Positions 10,123 through 22,049 are shown, numbered from the stretch's first letter. The stretch: DNA of 64,000 bases from Gordionus sp. m RMFG-2023 (GCF_954871325.1 NC_088775.1:9401561-9465560), one strand, 5' to 3'. The notes: a model not told the origin generated them from the letters alone. Translations and numbers: made by a program.

Positions 10123-12794
10123 CTGTTGTGATGCTAGGATTTCTCTATATGAAATTTTTTTTTATCAGTTGGAGGTAAAACTAATTTTTCGATTAATATA
10201 GCTTCTTTAAAAATAATTTGATTTATATTTTTTTATTGCATTTTTTTTCAAAATATTGTATATATATATATATGTAAATATAGCAAAGTAATGTATAATA
10301 AATATAGCGCGCAATATTTTTGATTATCGTAAAAAATAATATACATTAACATTTTTGCTTTTTAATGTTACTTACATTATTCTATGAATAACTTATACGA
10401 GGTTGTCCATTATATTTTATTTTCAACATTTTAACTAATAAGAATAAAAATTTGTTTTTCTAAATTACAAAAATATTTTTATAAAAAAAATTTAAATATC
10501 CTTTAAAAGGGGGAACTAAATTTTTAATACATATATAATAGATTGTCTAAACTAAATATGTAATAAAGGAGCATACACTTGCTAGTACTTTGTGATAAGA
10601 ATTATCCAAAAAAAATAGTACAATTTTGACAAGTTTATGCTTTTCGACTTTAAAAAAACAAAATAATTAAGAGCAAAAAAAAACTTATAATGATAATATA
10701 TATATAAAATTGAGATTAATTTGATTTTTTTTGAGACATCTACTATTTGTAAATGATAATTACAAATTTTATAAAGTAATATATGAATTATTATATAATA
10801 TCACATTGTTAATAATTTCAAATATTATAGTATTTTCATCAATAATTTATTAATATTATTTGATTATATAAGTTAAATAAATATATATTTTTTTAGGTGG
10901 TGTAAAATTTTTGAAACAAACATATGATTAATAAAGAGTGTGAAGATGTCAAAACGATTTGTTAATAATTAACTGTCAAACTCGAGTAAGTATTGTGTGA
11001 GTTGTTTTAGTAAGTAGTAGATTTGTGTAAATAGTGAGATGTGGCCGAATATAATTGTTATTTCTAATGATGTTAAATAAAATAAATGATTATTATGGTT
11101 AGTCAATATTAATTGAGAATTTCAAAAAAAAAACTGGAAACAATTCTATAGATGAAAGAATGCTTTGAAATATTAAATTCTACCAGAAATATTTGGCTAC
11201 CCAGAGCTTATCTTAGACTTAATAATACTTTTACTATGATAACTCAACATAAAGCATCCTTTTTTTCATGGAGGACGATTAAACAAGAAATTTACTTAAA
11301 ATGTGGTATAGAAAGAGAAAAAAATGATATTATTATGTTTACATAACGAGCCAGAGCATAACGTCTATCTAAATATGAATATCTATCATCCTAGTTTGTA
11401 TGGATGCTCCCTATTCAAAACAATCTTTCTAAGCTTGTTTATAGCACCTATTTAAAAAATATAAATGTATATATATATATATATTGTAAAAAGAAATAAA
11501 ACTTTTTTAAAAATAAACCTTAAGAAGAATCTCAATTTTCGAATTCGTAATTTATTTAAGAATATATATATAAAAAACAGTTAATTTGATTAACATAAAT
11601 ATATATAATTTTATATATATATAATTATAAAAAATAAATTTTGATTGTAGATGGCGTTTTCAACTTTAAAATCTGATTATCATTCTTTAAAAAGTGATTT
11701 AATAAAACAGATGGGGGGAGGGGGGTAAGAGGCTAAGACTTAAGTTTGAACAATGATAATAATATTTAAAAAAGGTAAGATCGAAAAATCTAAGATTCAA
11801 TTTTTTTTCGTTAAAAAAGAATAAGTTATTATATCACATGATTTGAGTTTGAGCAATAAATAAAAAACAAATCTTTAATACAAAATATAGGATATAAAGT
11901 ATATAAAAAAGGAAAATGTTTTTGCTTTTAAAATTGCAAGTTAATATATAAAAAAAAATTGTAGTTAAAATAATTTACAATTGAGATTTTCCTACTATAT
12001 AATTTATAATTTTTTTTTATTATAAATTTGGAATTTGTTTTTAAAAGTTCCACTATTGCCCCGGGTCTAATTTTTAGTTGAGTACTTTTTGGTTTTTTTT
12101 ATTAAAGATCATGTCTTTTTAAAAAAAAATAATATACAGGTTTATATTAAATAAATATAATAAATAATATAAAGAAATTTAAATAATTATATATGCATTA
12201 TTTTAATATGATTAATTAAATTTATAATTTAAATAAATAATTTGGTTATTTTATTTTTAAATTTTGTCAAAATATAAATTATTTAAACTAAAAGTTAAAA
12301 AAAGAAAGAAGGTAATTAAGCATCACATTTCATGGTGTGGTGAGGGTAAGCAAAAAATTACTGCCATTAAAATAAATTTCGCAATAATTGCATTTATCAA
12401 AAAAAAATATATTTTGGAAAAACAAAATATTTTTTCGCACAAGATATGTGATAAGAATATCAAAAATGTAAAAATCTTAATGCAAAATGATTCGTCGGAA
12501 AAAATATAATTCCACCTCCTAACAAAATTAAATATTTTGTTCTAAAAAAATTTAACCCTTCGTAAAATAAAATGGAATAATAAAATAAAAATATCCCTTA
12601 AAAATCGAAGCGATGTTTTTATATGTAGAAGTAATATAATGATATGAATATATTATTAAATTTTATTGAAATTTGGTCAAAATCACTAAAAAAATTTTTT
12701 TATCTTCCTTTACAATTTGCTATGGAGGAGTGCAGTTACTTAATATTTGTAAATAATTTAAATGATAGTCCTTCATAGAGTTCTGATTTAAGTA

Positions 12795-13435
12795 TTAATG
12801 AACAAACGCACCGAAATGGGCGATGGCACCTTCGAAGGGGTATTCGAATACCGCGTTACCGGTCCGAGCGTCGAAATAGGGTTGAGGTTGGGTGTGATTC
12901 AAGTGGCTCAAATGACCGTTAAGTGGATCGTAATATAAAAAATGACCGGCAGCTCCACCGGTTGCAGTTTCGATATAAGGAGTCAAGGCGAATTGCTGCG
13001 GAGCGGGATTAAGGTTGGCTATGGGAGGGAAAGGTCTGATCGAAGAGGACGAAGTAGAAGTCGAGAGAGAGGAAGAAATGGAGGAACTGTTTGTGCTTGA
13101 TCCATTGCAAGAAGGAGAATGAGATGCTGTTTCATTATTCAAATGATTGAGATGGGGGTGGTGTTGATGAAAGAGGTAAGGGTGGTGAGCGGTCATAAGA
13201 GGAGGTGATCCAGGGCTGCCCGAGGGAGATAAGGCGGTTAGCACTAAACTTCCTGCCGGGATAAAAGTATGCCCCCCGTGACCCATTGGAGTACTGGTTA
13301 AACGATGAGCATGGTGATGGGACAGAGGAGTTCCGTTATTCAGGTTGTTGAGCGAATTTATACTGTTTATAGTATTCAAGGTGTTTAAAGAATTGAAAGA
13401 GTTGGCGATAATGTGGTTGATCTGTTGGGAGTTGT
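12795..13435 (-). CDS. quaking-like last exon: low-complexity C-terminus
   Basis: Begins after AAAATTAG (13436), in the phase required by the QUA2 exon. It stays open for 212 codons and stops with TAA at 12797-12795. Composition is Asn/Leu-rich at first ([13 protein letters not shown]), then His- and Pro-rich, then Ser-rich, then aromatic near the end ([17 protein letters not shown]). This resembles the tails of QKI proteins in style but not in sequence. The start at this exon is a splice junction, not an ATG. Confidence 0.88.
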
Positions 13436-16400
13436 CTAATTTTATGATTGATAATATAGAAGATAAAGCCTAATTTAAAAGAAAAGTATCAAATATAGGA
13501 TTTTTTATTAAATTTAATGATGTCTGAATTGATTATAAATATATTAATTAAAAATTTATACATAGCAAAATATGTACTTTTGCAATTAGGATCCCTGAAG
13601 GTTCCATTTAGAATGGCTAATTCCATCAATTGCATCTTTTTTAGCTCATCCTCACCTTCGGCCTGATTTATTTTTTTAAAAATCAACAATATATGATCGT
13701 AATTAACTATTCAAGTTACAAGACAAATTTTACGAACAACGTAAAAAAACATGAAACTAACCGAGTAATGTTCCACCTTGAATTTAGAAAGCGTGATTTA
13801 AAATATAAAATATAGGGTATTAAATTAGGATTAAAAAAAGAAAGAATGATTATATAAAATTATTCGAGTGAGCTTCGTTTACCGCAGGTATCAATAATCT
13901 AGCTATCTCATCCTTAGCCCTATTCATTCGCATTATAGCTCGCTCTTCGGTGTCTTCTATGGTAATCAAGACGTGCAGCTCGTCACCCAGGTGTTCCCAG
14001 TTAGGTTTGCCCTTATTTTGTTCCTCCTATAATTAATCAATATGCGTGTTGTTTAAAAGTCAAATCTAAATGACTATAACTTAAGGTGAGTTAAAAATAT
14101 TTCAGCAGTGGCTAGGAAAATTATTCATTTACTATGAGCAAAAAAATATATCAAAAAGGGAAATAATAAAATAATATGTTAATAGGTTTTTAAGAAAAAT
14201 CCTCTCAATTTTTTTTATTGCTTTATTATATATAATATTTTAAGTTAATAACAAAAACACACACAAACTGTAATTTCAAAAGTGTTTATCATTTTCATGA
14301 AATTTTGAGATAATATTAAACAAATTCCGATGGAAATGAAATTTAATTATATAAACTGTAATCTGATATAGAACGTTTAAAATTATGAGGAGTTCTCAAA
14401 TTTTTATTCATTTATCGGCCTAAGCCAGGCGCAAAAAAATACCCAGCCCTATTTTTTTAAATAGAATTAAAAAAAAAATTTGGATGGAAAATCGTTTTTA
14501 TGATATGTTCACCAGATGACGAGAATAATATAATATTTAAGGGATATAATAGAAATAAAATTTGTGCAAATATCGATCCAACCATGAATTATAATATATT
14601 TGAATTATTTTAATTTACGGGGTAAATCGCTTCTACCCGCTAAAGACTTGCTTGAAGATCAATCCAATCACTCGATTTCCGGTTACGCTCTTGCGGAAGG
14701 TTTTGACCTTCCAACAGCGGAGCCCCGAAAAAGTGAAATGAATGAATGACCCACAAGGGCCTCGACGGGGGCAACCTATACCCCTTCGGAAAAATTGAAG
14801 TGAGTCCCGTATAGCTTCCCGTTATTTCGCGGAGAAACAACGGAGACCTGAGTTTTTTAATTTTCCTTACTCATTAGTTTAAGGCGGAGGAATGGGTTAT
14901 ACGATAATTTCATTTATATAAAATTATTTAACTTGGGATCATAGTGTATTAATCTTATAAATTTAACTTTTATCTGGTCAGATTGATTATTCTTTTTAAA
15001 ATGGGCTCTCTTTGTAAAAAAAATTTCTTTTTTGGCATAATATAGAGTTCGAATTTAAATTTTTATTATAATTTATGAGCAAAAATCTACCTTTAACCTT
15101 TATACTATTTAGCGCCATCTTATGCGAAATTATTTATTTTAAATTTATACGTTAAAAATATTTAAAAAATCTTTTCTTCTTTTTCAAAACAAAAAAATAA
15201 ATAATCTATAAACAAGAAATCGGAGTGATTATGAGATAATGATTAATAAGATAAACCTTGCAAAAAGGAGAAAATTCAATCAATATCAATATGACAATTT
15301 TAAATTTATTCTTTAAAGATAAAATATGCCCAAGAGACATAATTTAATTTTTTTTTAATTACCAAATTTAACATTGAAAAATTAAATCGACTAATCCTTC
15401 CTATGATATTTAAAAAAAAGTCAAGGTGTGCATATCTTTTTCTATTATGTATCGTAAAGAGAAATTAAGGTGAGCAACGTCCGAGTTTAAAGGTAGGAGC
15501 TATAATTAAAAAAAATATTTATTCGTTGACCTTTTTCTTGTCTCTCATTGAGCCTTTGCCGCGGATCATGATTTTGCAGCCGGTTTCTTGTTCTAAATGT
15601 TTGGCTGTCATACCTCGCGGACCCAAAATTCTCCCAATAAAATTAAACTATTTTTTTTATATATAAATTAATAAAACATTTAAAACTAAAATAGATTTTA
15701 CTATGAAATGATAATTATTAGTATTGTTAAAATGCCGGTCAACATATATAGCGGTAACTAGTATTGTAAAAAAATGTGACAAATGACAATAACTAGGTGC
15801 ATTTGGAATGCAAAGACAAAAGTAACAAGTTATTTAATGAAAAATATGCTAATTATTTATATATATATTATATATGTATCTCGTGAGATATGAAATCCAT
15901 GGGGACTCGAAACTCAATTTTATATAATTTATTGAGGGGAACGATTTTTAAATTTGTAGAATCTGATTTGACCGGAAATGTATTCCGGCATATGTAAAGT
16001 AACGATCAAAAGAATTTTATATAATTTTTACCATTACATTTTGTGTATTAATCAGTTTATATATGAAAAATCGATTATATAAAAAAAAATGTAAATTAAG
16101 TGTGATTCAAAAATTTACTACAGAATTGTCTAAAATTCATAATTGGGGTATTCTATTCTATATGTACCGGAATAAATTTCCGGTTAAATAAGATTATCCA
16201 AATTTAAAAATTCCTTATCAGTAAATTATTTAAAATTAAGATATTTTCCATATCCTAATACGACATATATATATCACACGATCTTTAATAAGAATGATTC
16301 CCCGAATTTAAAATGAACTGTAATGTCATATTTACAGTAGTATTGTTAAAACGTCTCGATTGATAAAAATGGTGAGCCCAATATTTTAGCCAAAAAGTAT

Positions 16401-17491
16401 CATGCAAGCCTGGAGATTTTGCTCATAGATACCAGAAAGGTTTGAACATCAATTAAAGAAATTTCGAGACTTGCGTAATATTTTTTTAGCGAAAATAATG
16501 GGCTAACAGTTTTTAAAAATCGAGTCGTTTAATAAAAACTATATTTACATAAACCGCTCAGGTAAAAACGTCATTTTTAGACACCAATTCTCCATATGGT
16601 TTAAAATAAAACTTTAATTGTCCAATTTTTTTTGTTTAAAAAATAAATATTAATTTTTTTTTATTCCCCAGTGCAAATAATTTCTTTTATTTAAAATTGT
16701 ATTTTTATTTAAATTCTTTTGATTAAAAAAATTTGTAAATCGCAAAATTATTTTCTTCAATAAAAAAAAAATTATAAAGTTACTTTAAAAAAAAGAAGGT
16801 ATTAAGAATATTAAACTTTTAATAACACTAATCATTATGTATCATTGAATAAGGCCCACTACATATATAAAAAATAAAACATAGCTCAAGGTACAACAAT
16901 AACAAAGACGAAAGCGTGTAAAATTGAATGCATAAAAATAAACCACATAAAAAATGAATTACAGTAAAAAAAAAAAGAACAAAATTAATCAAAATATAAC
17001 TAATAATATTCTGACAAACTGTAAAATGTGACTGTAAATAATGAAAAAATGATTAATTATTTATAATAATTATTATAAAATAAATTCCAACATAATATGC
17101 TAATATCCTTTGTTTTTAAATCTTCAAATTTTCATTATATTTTAAAAATGCTTTTTAAATCAAATATTTTAACACATAAAAAATCACTTTTTAAATTAAA
17201 TAATTTAACACTTAAATCACCAAAGATTGACTTTCTCTCCATTTTTAAAAAAGGAGACTTATATTTGAGTTATAAATGGCCGTCGATACAATTGTTTGTA
17301 TAGGCTAAAATGAGTAACGGCGTAATTTCTTATATTATAAAGTTAGTTACTAACTTCGGGATAGTCCTTCGTGGGCACGTAAATTTTATCGGAGAGTGTG
17401 ACCATAGAACCCGTTGGTTCAGGGAGATCCAGCGGTTCCGATTTGGTATTGCAATTAGAATTGAGCAAAAGAGCCCTGACTTTACCAATTT
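12795..17491 (-). CDS. qki/how-like: Quaking/HOW-like STAR-family RNA-binding protein, 5' end not found
   Basis: Five exons on the minus strand (17491-17355, 15647-15531, 14026-13883, 13662-13578, 13435-12795) join in frame, all with GT-AG introns. Together they encode about 373 residues: the end of QUA1 (EIGKVRALL), the KH/QUA2 region with [20 protein letters not shown], the loop [30 protein letters not shown], and the QUA2 signature [24 protein letters not shown] proteins of this family bind ACUAAY-type RNA sites as dimers and control splicing, stability and export of mRNA. Known members act in muscle and glia. The C-terminal part (213 codons) is His-, Ser-, Asn- and Pro-rich and ends [11 protein letters not shown]; it matches none of the C-termini I remember from vertebrate QKI isoforms. 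The initiator and the bulk of the QUA1 dimer domain should lie above 17.5 kb but were not found. Confidence 0.94.
13578..13662 (-). CDS. quaking-like exon: QUA2
   Basis: An 85-base exon encoding [20 protein letters not shown] followed by TFRDPNCK. This is the QUA2 helix, which recognises the 5' part of the ACUAAY site in STAR proteins. Acceptor AAATCAG, donor AAAA|GTACAT, leaving one base that pairs with the two-base start of the last exon. Confidence 0.94.
13883..14026 (-). CDS. quaking-like exon: KH C-terminal half
   Basis: A 48-codon exon. Encodes [20 protein letters not shown] then [20 protein letters not shown] and IARLLIPA. This is the third KH strand and the helix leading into QUA2. 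Acceptor TTATAG, donor GCG|GTAAAC. Confidence 0.95.
14625..14860. other. GC-rich, hairpin-rich block in a quaking intron; possible ncRNA, nature unknown
   Basis: Within an AT-rich intron (14027-15530) lies about 235 bases of near-balanced composition. It contains several short perfect hairpins: GGAAGGT-caaa-ACCTTCC (about 14694-14712), CGGGTA..TACCCCG (about 14618-14640), GGGGTATAGGTTGCCCCC, and CCGTT..AACGG. A 66-codon minus frame covers it, but its residues match no family I know. Options are an intron-hosted structured RNA, a SINE relic, an alternative exon, or recently inserted foreign or organellar DNA. It does not read as 5S rRNA, tRNA, SRP RNA, or RNase P/MRP RNA. No second copy was seen in the window. 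Confidence 0.4.
15531..15647 (-). CDS. quaking-like exon: KH core
   Basis: A 39-codon exon in phase 0 on both sides. Encodes [20 protein letters not shown] and [19 protein letters not shown]. It contains the GPRG version of the KH GXXG loop that contacts RNA. Donor AAG|GTCAAC, acceptor AAATAG. Confidence 0.95.
15719..15780. repeat. Partial copy of the TAGTGTTGTTAAACG MITE end
   Basis: The left terminal sequence TAGTATTGTTAAAATGCCGG is present, but no matching inverted end follows at the usual distance, and a second CTAGTATTGT word lies about 45 bases on. Probably a truncated or internally deleted copy. Confidence 0.35.
16338..16541 (+). mobile_element. TA-flanked MITE in a quaking intron
   Basis: Starts TAGTATTGTTAAAACGTCTC and ends TCGTTTAATAAAAACTA. 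The interior holds AGCCTGGAGATTTTGCTCAT, then AGAAAGGTTTGAACATC and GAAATTTCGAGACTTG, the conserved core of the family. Member of the same family as the copies at 10015, 34948, 57729, 59283, 60254, 60983 and 61609. Confidence 0.72.
17355..17491 (-). CDS. quaking-like exon: end of QUA1 to start of KH
   Basis: Acceptor GGGTAG (17494-17492), donor GAA|GTTAGT. Encodes [19 protein letters not shown], then [20 protein letters not shown] and TKDYPE. The [12 protein letters not shown] block is the linker before the first KH strand in QKI/HOW proteins. The first codon is split with the missing upstream exon. Confidence 0.93.
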
Positions 17492-19108
17492 CTACCCAAT
17501 CAAATAATATATTTTAAGAAATTTGAAAATATTACTTTTAGTATATTTAGTTAATAAACTGTAAAGAATAAAAATGATTTAGAGGCCATCCCTCCCAGGT
17601 CTCTTTTTTAAATCTAAGCATTTTTTCCAAATTATTTAAAAATTTCGAAAATATATCTAATTATCATTTATATTAAAATAACAATTAAAGTGATATACAT
17701 ACAATACAATACAAATATCAATTTTTGTTTCGAATTTTAAAATAACAAAAATAATAATATAAACAAATTTAATAGGTCAACCAAAACATTAACAAAAAAG
17801 TATATCTTTTTATCTGAGCCAAATAATGTTTAAATTTGATAGAAATAATAACTGATTGTCCATCCTACTTAATTCTATGTTATAAATTAAAAAGTTTGAA
17901 TAAGACATCGCTAGGATTGTTATGATTTAATCCAATTGTTTAAATGAATCATGATTAAAATCAATGCTTTTTTAAAAATCACAATTTTAAGCCAATTTCC
18001 TTATTAGCTTATAATTTAAATAATTAGTTTTCAATTTTTTCAAAAAAATATTATCCTATTTTACTATATTTTGCCACAAACGATGAAATCAATTGTTAAA
18101 TTTGATTAATACTGAGCTAACCGGAAATAAAAATTAAAATTTTTAATGTAATAAACTCCTTTAAAAAAAATATAAGAACAATTTACCCTTATCGATGTAT
18201 ATTAATATTTTGGATACAAGAAGATTTTCATAGTTTTATATAAAAAATATTAATTTTAATCCTAGTTTTTTTAATTTTATATAAAAATAAAGTATTAGTT
18301 AAATTAAAATAATCATACATTACAATAAAATTGTTTGTTAATTTATAAACTGGTGTTTTTTAGTCAATCCATTAGAGTTTAACGAATTTCGCAGAAAAAC
18401 AGATGTTTAATTCAACTTAATATAATTTCTCCTCGGGGATTATATTTTATTCCAGGAAGATATACATATAAAACTTGATTTATAAAAAATAAATAGCGAT
18501 TTAATTTTTTAAATAAATCAAGATTTTGGCCCCTATCCGGTGTTAGCAAGTGGGTAACGCCGTTCCTCTAGGTATTAAATAAAAATGTTAAGCGTTTAAA
18601 CAAGACTTATTAAGCACAGCTTGTTAATAAGAGTTATAATATCGTGTCGGTTTTATCATTTAAAGGCGAATATTTTTTTTTCCTATTCAAGCGTGCGCTA
18701 AAAAAAACGATTTGAATTAACAAATTCAATGCAGGCGGGTGGGGTGAACGTTTGCGGCTGTTTAGTGACCGGATTCTGAGTATTCAAACATTTTATGCAC
18801 CAGAAAAATGAACTAAATAGTCGCCACCCCCTTTACCAATAAAATCGGAAATTGAAATCAAGATGCTAAAAAAAATTTTTTTATCAGAAACTCTTTCATT
18901 CCTCTTTTTTTAATGAGAGAAAAGTACAAAATAAATTTGCTTTGAACAATTTTCTCTGATCAATTGAACAAAATCAATCGTCATTTTCTTAAAATTTAAG
19001 TAAGCCATAATCTCTCAAATTTCTTCCCATCGCGAATAACCGAAAAATGAAACTATATTCTGCCCCCATTCCTCTTGTTTTAAGAGAGAATTAATAACTA
19101 TCTGCGTA
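17492..19108. other. Non-coding sequence upstream of the last recognised quaking exon
   Basis: AT-rich sequence with no coding signature on either strand. It was inspected for a QUA1 exon (the helical pair before EIGKVRALL) on the minus strand and none was recognised. Slightly GC-richer patches at 18530-18560 and 18720-18840 do not translate into anything familiar. Confidence 0.45.
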
Positions 19109-19388
19109 CAGGGTTGACAGGTCAAAATTTTCAAATTGAGGGAGAAATTTTATATTTTGCGGGTGAAATATAAAAATTGCTGAAAAAATTTTTTTTTGCG
19201 GGCCATAATTACTTTATATAGATATTAACAAAGTCAGTAACGTTTTATAATTGTAAAATAGGTAGCACACATATAAAATATGAATAATGTTTATTATTGG
19301 ATAAAAATACATATGATTAAGGTAAGGATTGAAAGGAAAGAGCCATGTTTTTTGAATAAATAATTAAAATTTATTTTAATATAAAAAT

Positions 19389-19646
19389 CAGAGGCCTGCA
19401 GAAGTACCATTTAAATGGCCCGGATTTTTTTAAAAAAAATTTTTTCGTTTTAAAAAATTTTCAGGTCCGGTCCAGATTTTTTTTAAATAATATTTTATTT
19501 ATTTTTGATTTTTATAGCTATTAACGGCGATTTCAAATATTTGGTTTTAAAATATACGGCCCGGCCCGGATATTTTTTTTAAAAATATGTTCAGGCCAGG
19601 CCCAGTAAAAAATAAAATAGGGCCTGGCCGGATTTGCAGGTCTCTG
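19389..19646. mobile_element. hAT-type MITE (CAGAGACCTGCAG family), nested
   Basis: Begins CAGAGGCCTGCAG and ends TTTGCAGGTCTCTG, flanked on both sides by the identical 8-mer ATAAAAAT (19381-19388 and 19647-19654). The interior alternates GGCCCGG words with runs of T and A. The element is 258 bp and non-coding. It sits inside the older hAT at 19109-20226. Confidence 0.85.
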
Positions 19647-19689
19647 ATAAAAATAATCAATTACTGTTTCTCAAAATTATTAGCCTAAT

Positions 19690-20095
19690 TTTTCAAGCCC
19701 GGCCCGAAATTTTTTTTAAAAAAGTTTTGCCGCCGGGCCCGAACCCGAAATTTTTTAAAAAAGTTTTGCAGGCCCGGCCCGAGCCCGATTTTTTTTTAAA
19801 AAAATTTACCGACTAGGCCCAGCCCGAATTTATTTAAATATAGAAATTATATTTATAATTACTCAAAATAAAAGACATATGTTATATGTAGTTTAGTTTC
19901 AATAAATAAAATCAAATATTTTTATTTTATATAAAAAATTTAAAATAACTTGATGAATTTAGATATATTTTTAAAAAAAATTTAAGGTCCGACCCGGCCC
20001 GATTTTTTTTAAAAAAATATTAGGCCCGGCCCGAACCCAATTATTTTAAATAGAATTAGGCCCGAGCCCCTCGGGCCGGGCCTAACTTTGCAGAT
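19690..20095. repeat. GGCCCGG/poly-T repeat, further MITE copy
   Basis: The interior motif of the CAGAGACCTGCAG MITE (AGCCCGGCCCGA followed by runs of T and A) repeats four or five times here. It ends TTTGCAGATCTCTA near 20092, a degraded terminal repeat. This is probably a second, partly expanded copy; its left end is not clear. Confidence 0.5.
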
Positions 20096-20234
20096 CTCTA
20101 ATTTATATCTTAAAAACGTTAAAATGTTTAAAAAAATTGCGTTAGTTTTGCGGGAGAGAGATGTCTGCGTGTAAAATAAAAAATCGCGGGAGTCTCCTGC
20201 TGATGAGGGGAGACCTGGCAACCCTGTCTGCGGT

Positions 20235-21952
20235 ACCGTTCAAACTAGATTTTAGGAAATATTTTTATAAATTAAAAGAAAGAAAGAAAAAAGGAAGAAA
20301 GATTTTAATATTATAAGTAAAGTATATTTTATTTAGGTTTTTTGTTGATGTAAACAAAATAAAATATGGACATGGGGTTAGCATCCTTTCAAAATAGATT
20401 AATTATTTTTTTAAAATAATTTTAAATATCAAAATAAGCTATAAATTAAATTTGATCAGAAAAGATGGTCTCCTTTCGTTTACCCCTCTAAATAAAATCT
20501 TTTTTTTTATAAAGAGCTTCTAATGTGCCAATTCATAGATAAAGAAAAACGTTTGTTTTATTCGCTTTGCCCAAATATTTATAATAATCTTCGGCTTCCA
20601 TTGTAATCCGTTTTAGTTATATTCCTTCGCTCTTTCTTTTCTTTCTATCTACGAACTTTAAACTAAAATAATCATTTAAAAATATAAAACATCGTGAGTG
20701 GTACGATAATTAAAAATAAAAATTGCACCGCCAACCCCCAAATAATTAGTGTAAATGCCTTTTATTTTTTAAAAAAAAATTTTTCGCGAAGAAAGTAAAG
20801 CAAACAGATTAAAATACAAAAAAAATTTTTTCTTGCTCTAAGCCTTATCTGCCCACCATATGCGCTCAATCTGTCATAACTCATAAGAGAATCTTCTTCT
20901 GTTTTTTTTTTATAAACTAACACGAAATTTGTAAAAATAAAAAATAAATTATAATATTATTTTTTTATTTTTGTGCCAAATGCCAATAAAATGCAAAATA
21001 ATATTTTTTTTAAAAAAATTAATGTATTTCTAACGATAGAGAATGCATCGGACAACTTTGACTGCTCATGGTCTTTTTTTTAATAAAAAAATATATTTGT
21101 TTTGTGGAGCAAATTGAGCAATGAGTAAATTAGATAATGAAAGAGTTTATTTTTTTATCGGCAAAAAATAATAAAAGTGGTAAAGTGAATTAATATTCAT
21201 TTTTTATATATATTTTAAAATTTATGAAGTTCTTTATATCATGTTTTATAGTTAGCGAGTCAAAGAGTAGTTTATTTTTTTTCTTTGAAGAAAACCAAAT
21301 CCCACCTTTTCGACAAAGCTAAAAGTATACCAAAAGCGTTAATAGTAAATTAAAAATCGAACGTTGCAAAAATATCTTTCCGAAAAGGGATATTCAGGGC
21401 TTTTGTATTATTTATTAACGTCTGTATATTTACTTTTAGTTTTAATAAACTCCCTATTTAAAAGGGAGTAGAAATATATTTATCACCAAATATAAATTAT
21501 TAACAATATATTTAAGTTTAATTTTTTATATCTAATGTAATAAACTCTAAAGATTCAATCTCATAAACTAGAATGCTGATATATGGCAAGAGCCGCATCT
21601 ATGAGGAGGGGGGGATTTGGAGGCTTCACCCCCCTTCACAAAATTCCTCGCCCTCTCATGAGATATTAAATATTTTGCGTTTCAGGCAATTTTCATACAC
21701 TTAGAAGTAAATTTTAGAAGAAGAAAATATATTAAAATTGCTATAAATTATCATTAATATTGCATAATTTTGGTTAATATTACATAAATTATTATTATTA
21801 TTCATAATTTAGCTATTTATCAATTATTTATATTTTTCTATGATTCATTACATATTTTTATTTATTACCTAATTCATATTCTAATTTTTATTCATCATAA
21901 AAAAAGTGATCGAATTAGGCAATTTTCGTTCGAATACGATTGACATATATTA
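20235..21952. other. Non-coding AT-rich stretch
   Basis: No gene recognised. On the minus strand an ATG at 20601 opens MEAEDYYKYLGKANKTN before a GT, with less AT-biased codons than its surroundings. It could be a small first exon but nothing confirms it. A G-run and C-run pair near 21607-21650 may be the end of another transposon. Confidence 0.35.
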
Positions 21953-22017
21953 CAGGTCCGACCCGGGTACATGGGCCGCTGGGCCGTACATTTTATAAAC
22001 CAAATATTTAAAATCGG

Positions 22018-22049
<32 letters not shown>

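Larger units (their letters stand above)
6835..12794. other. Intergenic gap between converging genes
   Basis: About 6 kb of very AT-rich sequence between the 3' end of the SH3-type gene (plus) and the 3' end of the quaking-like gene (minus). It contains a poly-C run near 7082-7100, a dispersed repeat at 7262-7430, a MITE at 10015-10122, and TA-rich simple repeats near 10260 and 11470. A few open frames of 60-80 codons exist (8784, 11152, 12264), but their composition is that of the background. I see no gene here. Confidence 0.6.
19109..20226. mobile_element. hAT-type element carrying nested MITEs
   Basis: The left end is CAGGGTTGACAGGTC; the right end, reverse-complemented, is CAGGGTTGCCAGGTC, 14 of 15 identical. 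The flanks are TCTGCGTA (19101-19108) and TCTGCGGTA (20227-20235), an 8-bp hAT target duplication with one extra base. GCGGG words recur inside both arms. The middle is filled by GGCCCGG-rich MITE sequence, one copy of which (19389-19646) has its own perfect duplication. No transposase was seen. Confidence 0.7.

Noticed and set aside
13489-13689. 66-codon minus frame including the QUA2 residues
   Set aside because: It runs through the QUA2 exon and its donor into intron; only 13578-13662 is coding.
14640-14840. 66-codon minus frame in the quaking intron as a protein gene
   Set aside because: No family similarity; the hairpin-rich composition explains the open frame equally well, so it is kept only as an unexplained block.
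14860-14905. RNase P RNA similarity (CATAACCCA...CTCCGCC-like words)
   Set aside because: The words lie at the wrong end relative to the rest of the block and the other conserved P RNA regions are absent.
20551-20601. Possible first exon of quaking (ATG then EAEDYYKYLGKANKTN)
   Set aside because: Codon use is suggestive, but no QUA1 exon was found between it and 17491 and the residues do not match known N-termini.
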